Positions 9,267 through 17,626 of a stretch of DNA of 64,000 nucleotides are shown piece by piece. Numbering within the stretch: the first letter of the stretch is position 1; each line of letters opens with the position of its first letter. The position numbers were made by a program, and so were the translations under genes. A model generated the notes under the pieces. The model was given only the letters and a program-made list of their open reading frames with translations. It did not search any database and had not been told where the DNA came from. Source of the DNA: Pusillimonas noertemannii (lineage in GTDB: Bacteria > Pseudomonadota > Gammaproteobacteria > Burkholderiales > Burkholderiaceae_B); contig NZ_QEKO01000009.1 in the NCBI RefSeq assembly GCF_003096595.1, positions 46,907 through 110,906 of the forward strand, in the 5' to 3' direction.

Positions 9267-10715
9267 ATGGAAAGTGTTTCCCCCAACATCGGATCGTTTC
9301 TGGACCGCGAGTACGAGGCCGGCTTCGTGACCGAAGTCGAGTCGGTCTCTTTGCCCAAGGGCTTGTCCGAAGATACGATCAGGCAGCTGTCGGCCCGCAA
9401 GCGCGAACCCGAGTTCATGCTGGAATGGCGGCTGCAGGCATATCGGCGCTGGCTCGAGATGGAAACACCCGAATGGGCCATGGTCGACTTTCCGCCCATC
9501 GATTTCCAGGACATCGTCTATTATTCAGCGCCCAAGAGCAAGGCCGACGGGCCCAAAAGCCTCGATGAGGTCGACCCCGAGCTCTTGCGCACCTACGAAA
9601 AACTGGGCGTGCCGCTGCACGAACGGGCCCGCCTGGCGGGCGTTGCCGTAGATGCGGTGTTCGACTCGGTGTCGGTGGCCACCACCTTCCGCAAGCAGCT
9701 GGCCGAGGTCGGGGTCATCTTCTGCTCGTTCTCCGAGGCGGTGCAAGAGCACCCGGAACTGGTGCGCAAATACCTGGGCACGGTGGTGCCGCCGGGCGAC
9801 AACTTTTATGCGGCGCTCAATTCGGCCGTGTTTTCCGACGGCTCCTTCGTGTTCATACCCAAGGGCGTGCGATGTCCGATGGAACTGTCCACGTATTTCC
9901 GCATCAATGCGCGCGATACCGGACAGTTCGAGCGCACGCTCATCATTGCCGAGGAAGGCGCCAGCGTCAGCTACCTCGAAGGCTGTACGGCGCCCATGCG
10001 CGACGAGAACCAGCTGCATGCGGCCGTGGTCGAGCTGGTTGCGCTCGACGACGCCAGGATCAAGTACTCGACAGTGCAAAACTGGTACCCGGGCGACAAG
10101 GACGGCAAGGGCGGCATCTATAACTTCGTCACCAAGCGCGGCGACTGCCGCGGCGCGCGTTCGCGCATTTCCTGGACCCAGGTCGAGACCGGTTCGGCGA
10201 TTACCTGGAAATACCCCAGCGTGGTGCTGCGCGGCGACGATTCGGTGGGCGAGTTCTACTCCGTGGCGCTGAGCAATCACCGCCAGCAGGCCGACACGGG
10301 CACCAAGATGATCCACATGGGCCGCAACACGTCCAGCACCATCATCTCCAAGGGCATATCGGCCGGCCACGGCAGCAACACCTATCGCGGGCTGGTACGC
10401 GTTACGCCCAAGGCCGAGAACGCGCGCAACTACACGCAGTGCGATTCTCTGCTGATAGGCAAGGAATGCGCGGCGCACACTTTCCCGACCATCGAGGCGC
10501 AGAATCCCAGCGCCCACGTCGAGCACGAGGCGACCACCTCTCGGGTCAGCGAAGACCAGCTGTTCTATGCGATGCAGCGCGGCCTGTCGGCCGAAGACGC
10601 GGTCTCGATGATCGTGAACGGCTTCTGCAAAGAGGTCTTCAAGGAACTGCCCATGGAATTCGCCGTGGAAGCACAGAAACTATTGGGCGTCAGCCTTGAA
10701 GGCAGCGTCGGCTAA
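9267..10715 (+). CDS. sufB: Fe-S cluster assembly scaffold SufB
   Basis: Core subunit of the SufBC2D scaffold on which Fe-S clusters are built. 482 residues, close to E. coli SufB (495). The conserved [27 protein letters not shown] and [19 protein letters not shown] stretches of the beta-helical core are present, as are the C-terminal [20 protein letters not shown] and [12 protein letters not shown], containing conserved scaffold cysteine and histidine positions. An AGAGGAA ribosome-binding site precedes the ATG. It is followed by sufC after 12 bp. Confidence 0.97.
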   Translation: MESVSPNIGSFLDREYEAGFVTEVESVSLPKGLSEDTIRQLSARKREPEFMLEWRLQAYRRWLEMETPEWAMVDFPPIDFQDIVYYSAPKSKADGPKSLDEVDPELLRTYEKLGVPLHERARLAGVAVDAVFDSVSVATTFRKQLAEVGVIFCSFSEAVQEHPELVRKYLGTVVPPGDNFYAALNSAVFSDGSFVFIPKGVRCPMELSTYFRINARDTGQFERTLIIAEEGASVSYLEGCTAPMRDENQLHAAVVELVALDDARIKYSTVQNWYPGDKDGKGGIYNFVTKRGDCRGARSRISWTQVETGSAITWKYPSVVLRGDDSVGEFYSVALSNHRQQADTGTKMIHMGRNTSSTIISKGISAGHGSNTYRGLVRVTPKAENARNYTQCDSLLIGKECAAHTFPTIEAQNPSAHVEHEATTSRVSEDQLFYAMQRGLSAEDAVSMIVNGFCKEVFKELPMEFAVEAQKLLGVSLEGSVG

Positions 10716-10727
10716 GGAGAACGGAAC

Positions 10728-11498
10728 ATGTTGGAAATCAAGGATCTTCACGTCAAGATCGGCCAAAAAGAGATACTGCGCGGGCTGGACCTGGCGGTCG
10801 GGGCGGGCGAAGTGCATGCCATCATGGGGCCCAACGGCTCCGGAAAAAGCACGCTGGCCCAGGTGCTTGCAGGCCGCGAAAACTTTCACATCGAAAGCGG
10901 CTCGATCACCTGGAACGGACGCGACCTGTGCTCCATGCCCATCGAAGAGCGGGCACGAGAAGGGCTGTTCATGGCCTTCCAGTACCCCATCGAAATACCG
11001 GGTGTCTCCAACGCCTATTTCCTGCGGGCCGCGGTCAACGCCGTACGGCGTCATCGCGGCGAGCCCGAGCTAGACGCCATGGATTTCCTGACCCTGGTCA
11101 AGGCCGAAATGAAGACCGTGGGCATGAAAGAAGAATTTCTTTATCGTTCGGTCAACGAGGGCTTCTCGGGCGGCGAGAAAAAACGCAACGAGGTGCTGCA
11201 GATGTCGTTGCTGCAACCCAGTCTGGCAGTACTGGACGAAACCGATTCAGGCCTGGACATCGATGCCTTGCGCGTGGTGGCCGAAGGCGTGAACCGCCTG
11301 CGTTCGCCCGATCGCGCGCTGATCGTCATCACTCACTACCAGCGCCTGCTCGAGTACATCGTGCCCGATCATGTCCACGTACTGTCGGCGGGGCGCATTG
11401 CCCACTCCGGCGGGCGCGAGCTGGCGCTCGAACTCGAAGAGCGCGGCTATGGCTGGATCAAGAAAGAAGCCGTCCAGGGCAAGGAGGCCAGCGCATGA
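10728..11498 (+). CDS. sufC: Fe-S cluster assembly ATPase SufC
   Basis: ABC-type ATPase of the SufBC2D complex, soluble and not a transporter. 256 residues. Walker A is GPNGSGKST (about 34-42), the signature is FSGGEKKRNEVLQM, and Walker B is LAVLDETDSGLD, a pattern specific to SufC. ITHYQRLLEYI carries the switch histidine. The stop overlaps the sufD start (ATGA at 11495-11498), so the two are translationally coupled. Confidence 0.97.
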   Translation: MLEIKDLHVKIGQKEILRGLDLAVGAGEVHAIMGPNGSGKSTLAQVLAGRENFHIESGSITWNGRDLCSMPIEERAREGLFMAFQYPIEIPGVSNAYFLRAAVNAVRRHRGEPELDAMDFLTLVKAEMKTVGMKEEFLYRSVNEGFSGGEKKRNEVLQMSLLQPSLAVLDETDSGLDIDALRVVAEGVNRLRSPDRALIVITHYQRLLEYIVPDHVHVLSAGRIAHSGGRELALELEERGYGWIKKEAVQGKEASA

Positions 11499-12805
11499 GC
11501 GAAGTGCTTCAAACGTGGTTCGACCGGGCGCAGGCCCAGGGGCCGAGTCTGCCAGGGGCTCGTGCACCCTGGCTGGCCAACGCGCGCCAAAGGTCGCTCG
11601 ACCGCTTCATGGCCGAAGGCTGGCCCACCACCCGCCACAAAGATTGGCGCCATACCTCGCTGGCCTTCCTGCAGCAGCAGAAGTTCGACGGATCGCGCGG
11701 GACCCCGTCGGGGTTCGATCTGGAGGCATTGCGCCAGGGGCAGAACGGCCATTGGATGGTGTTCGTGGACGGGCGGTTCGAGGCCGGCCTGTCTCGTATC
11801 GGCAGCCTGCCCGAGGGCGTGCGCATTGCACCGCTGGCGCAGGTATTGGCCGGTGATGCCGGGCAGCTCGAGGCCAGCCTGGGCCAGGCCGAAGAAGGCG
11901 GCAGCCCCGCCGCCCTGAATCTGGCCCTGGCGGCGGACGGCGCCTATGTCGAACTGGCGGCGCGCACCTCGCTCGACGAACCGCTGCACCTGGTGCACAT
12001 TGCCGCCGGCGCGGGCGCGGCCAGCTTCCCGCGCAGCGTGGTGCTGCTGGGTCAGGGCGCCAGCGCCACGCTGGTCGAGCATTACCTGGGCAGCGCCGGG
12101 TCGTTCACGCTGACCAACACCGTGCTGCGCGGCAGGCTCGAGCGGGATGCGCGGCTGACCCACCTGAAAGTGCAGCAAGAGCACGTAGAGGCCTTCCACC
12201 TGGCGTCGGTCGACATCCAGCAGGACGAAGGCTCGACCTATGAATCGCACTCCATTTCGTTCGGCGCCAGGCTGGCGCGCAACGATATCGCAACGCGTTT
12301 CAACGGGCGGCATTGCCATGCGCTGCTAAATGGCCTTTTCTATGCCGACGGGCGGCGCCACGTCGATCACCATACCTGCATCGATCACGCCCGGCCCGAC
12401 AGTACAAGCCACGAGTATTACAGGGGCATCTTGTCCGATTCGGCGCAGGGAGTGTTTACCGGACGCATCCAGGTCAGGCAGGGCGCCGATGGCACCGATG
12501 CCATCCAGCGTTCCGACAACCTGCTTCTGTCGCGCACGGCTCGGGTCACATCGCAGCCCGAGCTCGAAATCTATGCCGATGACGTCAAGTGCGCGCATGG
12601 GGCGACGGTGGGCCAGATAGACGAAGAAAGCCTGTTCTACCTGCGTTCCCGCGGCCTGTCCGAGGCGCATGCGCATGGCGTCATGACTTACGCTTTCGCG
12701 GCCCAGGCGCTTCAGCGCATTGCGCTGGAGCCCATGCGCCGCCGCGTGGCCGCCACGGTTCGGGCATTGCTGCCGGGCGGCAGCCTTCTTGGAGACATTG
12801 CATGA
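11495..12805 (+). CDS. sufD: Fe-S cluster assembly protein SufD
   Basis: Second beta-helical subunit of the scaffold. 436 residues, with the family's variable N-terminus (TRHKDWRHTSL) and a conserved C-terminal core: GRHCHALLNGLFYADGRRHVDHHT, SHEYYRGILSDSAQGVFTGRI, DDVKCAHGATVGQIDEESLFYLRSRG. The CAHGATVG stretch holds the conserved histidine used at the SufB-SufD interface. The start is fixed by the ATGA overlap with sufC; the end overlaps sufS in the same way. Confidence 0.95.
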   Translation: MSEVLQTWFDRAQAQGPSLPGARAPWLANARQRSLDRFMAEGWPTTRHKDWRHTSLAFLQQQKFDGSRGTPSGFDLEALRQGQNGHWMVFVDGRFEAGLSRIGSLPEGVRIAPLAQVLAGDAGQLEASLGQAEEGGSPAALNLALAADGAYVELAARTSLDEPLHLVHIAAGAGAASFPRSVVLLGQGASATLVEHYLGSAGSFTLTNTVLRGRLERDARLTHLKVQQEHVEAFHLASVDIQQDEGSTYESHSISFGARLARNDIATRFNGRHCHALLNGLFYADGRRHVDHHTCIDHARPDSTSHEYYRGILSDSAQGVFTGRIQVRQGADGTDAIQRSDNLLLSRTARVTSQPELEIYADDVKCAHGATVGQIDEESLFYLRSRGLSEAHAHGVMTYAFAAQALQRIALEPMRRRVAATVRALLPGGSLLGDIA

Positions 12806-14061
12806 GCGCCAATGCATCCAGCGCTATTTCGCAACCCATTCTGGATCTCGCGCACGATTTCCCCATACTCGCGCGGCCGGTCCGGGGCAAGCGCCTTTGC
12901 TATCTCGACAACGGGGCCACTACTCAAAAGCCCTTGTCGGTCATCCGGGCCGAATCGGATTTCTACGAGCAATCCAACGCCAACATCCACCGCGGTGTGC
13001 ATTGGCTGTCGCAGCATGCCACCGACCTGTACGAAGCGGGCCGCGCCACCGTGCGCGCGTTTCTCAACGCAAGCCATGACGACGAAATCGTCTTCACGCG
13101 CGGCACCACTGAATCCATCAATCTGGTCGCCCAGAGCTGGGGCCGGGCCAACCTGAAGGCGGGCGACGAAATCCTGCTCACGGGCATGGAGCATCATTCC
13201 AACATTGTCCCCTGGCAGCTGCTTTGCCACCAGACCGGAGCGCAGATCAAGGTCGCGCCCATCGATGACCGCGGCGAACTCCTGATGGACCAGTACGAAG
13301 CAATGTTGAGTCCGCGCACGCGGCTGGTCTGTGTGGCCCATGTGTCCAACGCTCTTGGAACGGTCAATCCCGTCGACGAGATCGTGCGCCTGGCTCATGG
13401 AGCGGGCGCACGGGTGCTGGTCGACGGCGCACAGGCCGTGGCCCACCAGTCCGTCGACCTGCAGGCCATGGACTGCGATTTCTATGCCTTCTCGGCCCAC
13501 AAGCTTTATGGGCCTACCGGCATCGGCGTGCTGTACGGCAAGCGCGAACTGCTGCAGGCCATGCCGCCCTGGCAGGGCGGCGGCGACATGATTCTTACCG
13601 TCAGCTTCGAGAATTCTACCTATGCCGACGCGCCGCAGCGGTTCGAGGCGGGCACGCCCAACATCGCGGGCGTCATAGGCATGGCGGCGGGCATCGACTA
13701 CGTGCTGTCGGTCGGACTCGATCGCATCGCCGCGCACGAGCAGCATCTGCTCGACCTGGCAACGCAAGAGATATCGGCCTTGCCCGGCGTAAGGCTGATC
13801 GGCGCGGCGCGCAAGAAGGCGGGCATTCTTTCTTTTGTCATAGACGGCATCCATCCGCACGATCTGGGCACCATACTGGATTCCGAGGGCGTGGCCATAC
13901 GGGCCGGCCATCATTGCGCCATGCCCATCATGACTCGCTACGGCATACCGGGCACGGCCAGGGCCTCCTTCGCCCTGTACAACAGCGTCGATGACGTCAC
14001 GGCCCTGGTGGCCGCCGTGCGCAAGGCCCAGGCATTGTTCGGCATACAGGAGGCCTCATGA
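12802..14061 (+). CDS. sufS: Cysteine desulfurase SufS
   Basis: PLP enzyme that takes sulfur from cysteine and passes it to the SUF machinery. 419 residues. The PLP lysine is Lys234 in FSAHKLYGPTG, the N-terminal YLDNGATTQKP matches the group II (SufS/CsdA) family, and the catalytic cysteine is Cys372 in IRAGHHCAMPIM. The start overlaps the sufD stop (ATGA), and its own stop overlaps sufU. The partner here is SufU rather than SufE. Confidence 0.96.
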   Translation: MSANASSAISQPILDLAHDFPILARPVRGKRLCYLDNGATTQKPLSVIRAESDFYEQSNANIHRGVHWLSQHATDLYEAGRATVRAFLNASHDDEIVFTRGTTESINLVAQSWGRANLKAGDEILLTGMEHHSNIVPWQLLCHQTGAQIKVAPIDDRGELLMDQYEAMLSPRTRLVCVAHVSNALGTVNPVDEIVRLAHGAGARVLVDGAQAVAHQSVDLQAMDCDFYAFSAHKLYGPTGIGVLYGKRELLQAMPPWQGGGDMILTVSFENSTYADAPQRFEAGTPNIAGVIGMAAGIDYVLSVGLDRIAAHEQHLLDLATQEISALPGVRLIGAARKKAGILSFVIDGIHPHDLGTILDSEGVAIRAGHHCAMPIMTRYGIPGTARASFALYNSVDDVTALVAAVRKAQALFGIQEAS

Positions 14062-14513
14062 GCGACATGCAGCCCGATCTGCGCGAGCTTTACCAGGAAG
14101 TCATCTTCGACCACAACCGAAGCCCGCGAAATTATCATGGCATGGAGCGGCCCAGCCACGTTGCACGCGGCCACAACCCCCTTTGCGGCGACGAGCTCAC
14201 CGTCTACGTGCGGGTCGAAAACGGCGTCGTGGCCGAAGCCAGTTTCGTGGGTCAGGGCTGCGCGATCTCTACCGCGTCGGCCTCGCTCATGACCGAAGCG
14301 GTGCGCGGCAAGCCGCTCGACGAAGTCGAGGCCCTGTTTCGCGATTTCCACGCCATGCTTACCGAGTCCCAGCCCGAAGGGCGCGACTTCGGCAAGCTGC
14401 AGGTGCTGGCCGGCGTCAAAGAGTTTCCCGTGCGGGTCAAGTGCGCGACTCTGGCCTGGCACACCTTGCATAACGCCCTGGCCGGCGTGGCGGACACCGC
14501 CAAAACCGAATGA
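14058..14513 (+). CDS. sufU: SufU zinc-dependent sulfurtransferase
   Basis: 151-residue IscU-fold protein of the SufU branch. Zinc/sulfur-transfer ligands are visible as Cys43 and Asp45 (NPLCGDELTV), Cys68 (GQGCAISTASASLM) and Cys129 (RVKCATLAWHTL). The 18-21 residue insertion between the second and third cysteine regions that separates SufU from IscU is present (DFHAMLTESQPEGRDFGKL). In SufU systems it accepts persulfide from SufS. The start overlaps sufS by 4 bp. Confidence 0.93.
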   Translation: MSDMQPDLRELYQEVIFDHNRSPRNYHGMERPSHVARGHNPLCGDELTVYVRVENGVVAEASFVGQGCAISTASASLMTEAVRGKPLDEVEALFRDFHAMLTESQPEGRDFGKLQVLAGVKEFPVRVKCATLAWHTLHNALAGVADTAKTE

Positions 14514-14522
14514 GGCTGTTCC

Positions 14523-15089
14523 ATGTATCACAATAGAAGACCCAATGAAGTTGTCGTCAGCCGGGACTGCCCGGCCGTGTCGGTGCCTTTTGGCGAGGCC
14601 GTCACCATCCAGGAAGGTTGCGTGGCACAAATCACCCAGCGCTTGGGCGGCAGCTACACCGTCTACGTAGAAGGCAATCTTTACCGCATCGAGGGCCGTG
14701 ATGCAGACGCCCTGGGCCTGGAGCCGGTCGAGGCGCCGGCGGTCCAGCCCGCCTCCGGACCTGTCACGGCCGAGTCGGTCGAGGCCTCGGCATTAGAACT
14801 GCTGGCCACTTGCTACGATCCTGAAATTCCCGTGGACATCGTCAACCTGGGGCTGGTGTATCGCTGCGAGGTGCTGCCGGGCCAGGAAGAGGGCACGTTC
14901 CGCATCGAAGTGGACATGACACTGACTGCGCCAGGTTGCGGCATGGGCACCTTCATCGCCGATGAAGCGCGCACCAAGCTGATGTCGATTCCCGGCGTAG
15001 AAAACGTCAGCGTCGACCTGGTGTGGGATCCGCCATGGGGCCGTGAGATGATCAGCGAGCATGGCAAACTGGAACTAGGCCTGATGTAG
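14523..15089 (+). CDS. sufT: Fe-S maturation protein SufT (DUF59/MIP18 domain)
   Basis: 188 residues. An N-terminal domain of about 60 residues (RDCPAVSVPFGEAVTIQEG, GGSYTVYVEGNLYRIEG) precedes a DUF59 domain at about 90-185 with LLATCYDPEIPVDIVNLGLVY, LTAPGCGMGTF and VWDPPWGREMISEHGK. This two-part build is that of SufT, an auxiliary factor for maturing Fe-S proteins. It ends the suf operon 9 bp after sufU. The DPEIPVDIVNLGLVY and TAPGC motifs make the assignment firm. Confidence 0.92.
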   Translation: MYHNRRPNEVVVSRDCPAVSVPFGEAVTIQEGCVAQITQRLGGSYTVYVEGNLYRIEGRDADALGLEPVEAPAVQPASGPVTAESVEASALELLATCYDPEIPVDIVNLGLVYRCEVLPGQEEGTFRIEVDMTLTAPGCGMGTFIADEARTKLMSIPGVENVSVDLVWDPPWGREMISEHGKLELGLM

Positions 15090-15228
15090 GATGCCAGCAA
15101 GCGCAACACCGTTGTAAGATAGCATCGACGCGGTGGCGCTAAATTTTTCTTCGCGTCGTCCGTTATACCCTTGCGAACCCTATGGCTGCGCGCTGTAGTG
15201 TTGGTGTGAAAGTCGGGAGGCGTTGAAT

Positions 15229-16179
15229 ATGTCGTTGCACGAGGTTGCTGGAAGCCCGCCCGGATTTCAGGGGGAACCTATTCAAGCGACTCTGCTCGAC
15301 TGCCTGAGCGACATCCTGAGGCATGACCGGCTCGTGCCGGTGTTCCAGCCCATTGTCGACTTGCAGCGGGGGACCCTCGTAGGCTACGAGGGACTCATTC
15401 GCGGCCCCTCCGGAAGCCCGCTGCGTTCGCCGCTGGACCTATTCCGGGTGGCGGGCGAGAACGGCCTGACCATCGAGCTCGAGCTGCGTTGCTGCCAGAC
15501 CTTGCTGCGCCGCTTTGCCGGCCTTGGCCTGCCCGGCCAGTTGTTTCTCAACATCGGTGCGCCCGCATTGCCGCGGCTTGCCCGCGACGGCAAGGCCATG
15601 GCCCTGAACCTCGAGAGCCTGGGCCTGGCGCCGGCCCGGATCGTCCTCGAACTGACAGAGCACTCCGTCCATGATCGCGAGCATTTCCCCGGTCTGCTCG
15701 CGTCGTATCGAGGCGCGGGCTTCCAGTTGGCCATCGATGACCTGGGTGAGGGCTATTCCAGCCTGCGCCGCTGGTCGGAGTTCAAGCCCGAATACGTCAA
15801 GGTCGACATGTATTTTGTGCGCGACGTCCATCTTGACTCCCTCAAGCAGCAGTTCCTGCGCTCGATTCGCGACATTGCGCTCGAGTCGGGGGCGGTAGTG
15901 GTCGCCGAGGGCATTGAACAAGTGGAAGAGCTGCAGTTTCTGCGCGGCATCGGCATACCGGGTGGCCAGGGTTTCTACATTGGCATGCCCGAATCACGGC
16001 CTTTTGCCAGCGTGCCCGGCCCGCTGCTTTGCGAACTGTCCCGGCATATGGACGAGCACAAGCCCACCCCGGCGTCCGCGGCGGGAAAAGCCCGGGCCGG
16101 CGGCTACCGGCCCGAGGTCTCGGACTGCCCGCCGATGCAGGTCCAGCCCAGCTTGGCGCCGCGCGACACGGCGGCATAG
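15229..16179 (+). CDS. EAL-domain cyclic-di-GMP phosphodiesterase (stand-alone)
   Basis: 316-residue cytoplasmic protein with an EAL domain over about residues 28-255 and no sensory or membrane domain. Catalytic positions seem intact: Glu54 (in EGLIR, replacing EALLR), Asn108 (LFLNI), Glu144 (LELTE), Asp170-Asp171 (IDDLGEGYSSL), Lys191 (VKVDM), Glu227/230 (AEGIEQ) and Gln247 (GGQGF). It should hydrolyse c-di-GMP, lowering matrix production by the curli and PNAG genes next door. The ATG at 15229 has GGGAGG 8 bp upstream; a TTG 6 bp earlier is less likely. The last 76 bp overlap the convergent regulator gene. Confidence 0.9.
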   Translation: MSLHEVAGSPPGFQGEPIQATLLDCLSDILRHDRLVPVFQPIVDLQRGTLVGYEGLIRGPSGSPLRSPLDLFRVAGENGLTIELELRCCQTLLRRFAGLGLPGQLFLNIGAPALPRLARDGKAMALNLESLGLAPARIVLELTEHSVHDREHFPGLLASYRGAGFQLAIDDLGEGYSSLRRWSEFKPEYVKVDMYFVRDVHLDSLKQQFLRSIRDIALESGAVVVAEGIEQVEELQFLRGIGIPGGQGFYIGMPESRPFASVPGPLLCELSRHMDEHKPTPASAAGKARAGGYRPEVSDCPPMQVQPSLAPRDTAA

Positions 16180-16844
16180 ACCGCCGCATTGCGGTTGTGC
16201 ACGTCAAGGCGCTGGTACAGGGTTTCCGTATGCGCCTTGGCCGTGGCCACCGAGATATTCAGATAGCGGCCTACCGTCTTCATCGGATAGCCCCTGGCCA
16301 GCAGCACCAGCACTTCGTACTGTCGAGGCGTCAGGCCCAGCATCTCCGACTCGGCATGCGCCTGCAGCGAAAGCTTGCCCTGGCACGGTTCCTGGGCCTT
16401 GCTGTCGGGACCTGGCGTGTCGGGCCGCTTGGACGGGCGCACCCTTTGCTCCGGCGTGATCTGCTTGCGCAAGGGGAAGCAAGTGCCGCCGGCAAGGACC
16501 AGGCGGATGGCCGCTTGCAGCACCTCGGGGTCGGCATTTTTGGGCACATACCCGCATACGGCGGCGGGCAGGGCGATAGAGCCCGGCAACTGATGATGGT
16601 CCGACAGAAGCATGATGGAGCGGGGCGCGTAGGCGTGCAGCGCCGCGTCTATCAGGTGGTTGGTGTCTTCTGCGGGTGAGATCGACAGTAGCACGAGGTC
16701 GATGTCGCGCGGGTCGCGGCTGGCTCCGGTCATGGCGGCGTAGTCTGCGCCTTCGATCTTGACGTCGGGGACGACGTTGGCGATGAGTTGCAGGAGTCCC
16801 AACCGGAGTATTGCATGTGGTTCCACTACTTTGATAATGGTCAT
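16104..16844 (-). CDS. LuxR-family CsgD-like transcriptional regulator
   Basis: 246 residues. An N-terminal receiver-like domain (1-125) has lost its phosphorylation chemistry: the acidic pair is Glu8-Pro9 (KVVEPHAILR) and the phospho-acceptor position is Ser54 (DLVLLSIS). A LuxR-type helix-turn-helix follows at about 171-230 (LTPRQYEVLVLLARGYPMKT, VATAKAHTETLYQRL). A degenerate receiver plus this output domain, beside curli genes, is the architecture of CsgD, so control of curli/PNAG is the likely role. The start at 16844 has AGGAAG upstream; a longer frame to 16952 lacks one. The gene name is withheld because orthology is unproven. Confidence 0.8.
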   Translation of the reverse strand: MTIIKVVEPHAILRLGLLQLIANVVPDVKIEGADYAAMTGASRDPRDIDLVLLSISPAEDTNHLIDAALHAYAPRSIMLLSDHHQLPGSIALPAAVCGYVPKNADPEVLQAAIRLVLAGGTCFPLRKQITPEQRVRPSKRPDTPGPDSKAQEPCQGKLSLQAHAESEMLGLTPRQYEVLVLLARGYPMKTVGRYLNISVATAKAHTETLYQRLDVHNRNAAVYAAVSRGAKLGWTCIGGQSETSGR

Positions 16845-16932
16845 GCTTATCTTCCTACGTGCGACGTTGCATGTTAGAGGGTTGGGATTCGCGTCTGACT
16901 GGTGTGGCGCACAAAGTATCCCCTTGCCGATC

Positions 16933-16950
16933 GCAACAAACGGTTGTTGC
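16933..16950. promoter_or_regulatory. Inverted repeat upstream of the CsgD-like gene
   Basis: GCAACAA (16933-16939) and TTGTTGC (16944-16950) form a perfect 7-bp inverted repeat with a 4-bp centre, 89 bp before the regulator ATG. The left 11 bases, GCAACAAACGG, recur exactly in front of pgaA at 26742-26752. It is a plausible operator; the binding protein is unknown. Confidence 0.45.
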
Positions 16951-16997
16951 ACGTAGGATGATTCTGCACTGGGCCTGCCCAGCAGGCGGCTCCCCTC

Positions 16998-17010
16998 TAT
17001 GTGGCGTATT
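16998..17010 (-). promoter_or_regulatory. Shared biofilm-promoter element, copy 1 (CsgD-like gene)
   Basis: In the direction of the gene the element reads ATACGCCACAT within AATACGCCACATA, 154 bp before the ATG. It matches the elements before csgE and pgaA in sequence and orientation (consensus ATACGCCNCAT). Confidence 0.5.
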
Positions 17011-17029
17011 TTCGCCCTTTTCGCGACGT

Positions 17030-17176
17030 CAATAATTTAAATGAAATAATATGTACAAGTAAATGATTTCATTGGAAATTAACTGCAACATTGTAATTCA
17101 ATGTATGAGTAAATAAATAAATATAAAATATGGGGATAAATACTAAGTATATGAGTGAATAAACTGCGGTTATATG
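17030..17176. promoter_or_regulatory. AT-rich intergenic segment upstream of the CsgD-like gene
   Basis: The 332 bp between the regulator start (16844) and the next gene hold no ORF. Its distal half is strikingly AT-rich, with repeated AAATAAATAA-type runs and A/T tracts about one helical turn apart, in an otherwise GC-rich chromosome. This composition suits curved DNA or a nucleoid-protein (H-NS-like or IHF) target controlling the regulator. I cannot place a confident -35/-10 pair within it. Confidence 0.5.
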
Positions 17177-17503
17177 TCAGTAGCCCGCTGCGGGGCGCGC
17201 AGAAGCGCAGTCAAATTCATAGTGTCTTTCCGAACCCTTTTTCTCAGCCAGTACCAGTTCGATACGGCATTGTCCATCTGGCTGGCTGACGGCCAAGCGG
17301 GGCAAGGGTACGGCGGTACCGGCAGGTACTTCCAGCATGCCGCCCTGGCTTACCCGGCTGCTGCTTCCGCCTCGGGTTACCGTGGTGCGAAGCAGATAGC
17401 GCAAATGGGTGGAGTGACTGCTTTGCACGTAGGGCACGATTATCCCGGGCCGTGTCTGGGCTTGTGTTTCCAGCCATACCTGCAGGTCGGTGTCGGCATT
17501 CAT
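17177..17503 (-). CDS. CsgH/CsgC-like curli chaperone
   Basis: 108-residue protein resembling the CsgC/CsgH family, small beta-sandwich periplasmic chaperones that block premature curlin amyloid formation. Features: QVWLETQ start, RYLLRTTVTR strand, SRVSQGG, PLPRLAVSQ and CRIELVLAEK strands, with two cysteines. An in-frame TGA two codons before the ATG excludes an N-terminal extension, so no signal peptide is visible, which is odd for a periplasmic chaperone. Position between the CsgD-like regulator and the curlin gene supports the role. Assignment is moderate. Confidence 0.6.
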   Translation of the reverse strand: MNADTDLQVWLETQAQTRPGIIVPYVQSSHSTHLRYLLRTTVTRGGSSSRVSQGGMLEVPAGTAVPLPRLAVSQPDGQCRIELVLAEKKGSERHYEFDCASARPAAGY

Positions 17504-17626
17504 GGTTCATGCTCCTGTTGATTTCGACGTGTCGGTGTTGATTCGGCCTGCAGCCGTTCGCTCGGGGCGCGATGCACAACCCGTGCCAGGGGCCGGCATC
17601 GCGCTGATCAGCGACTGGCGCGGCTC

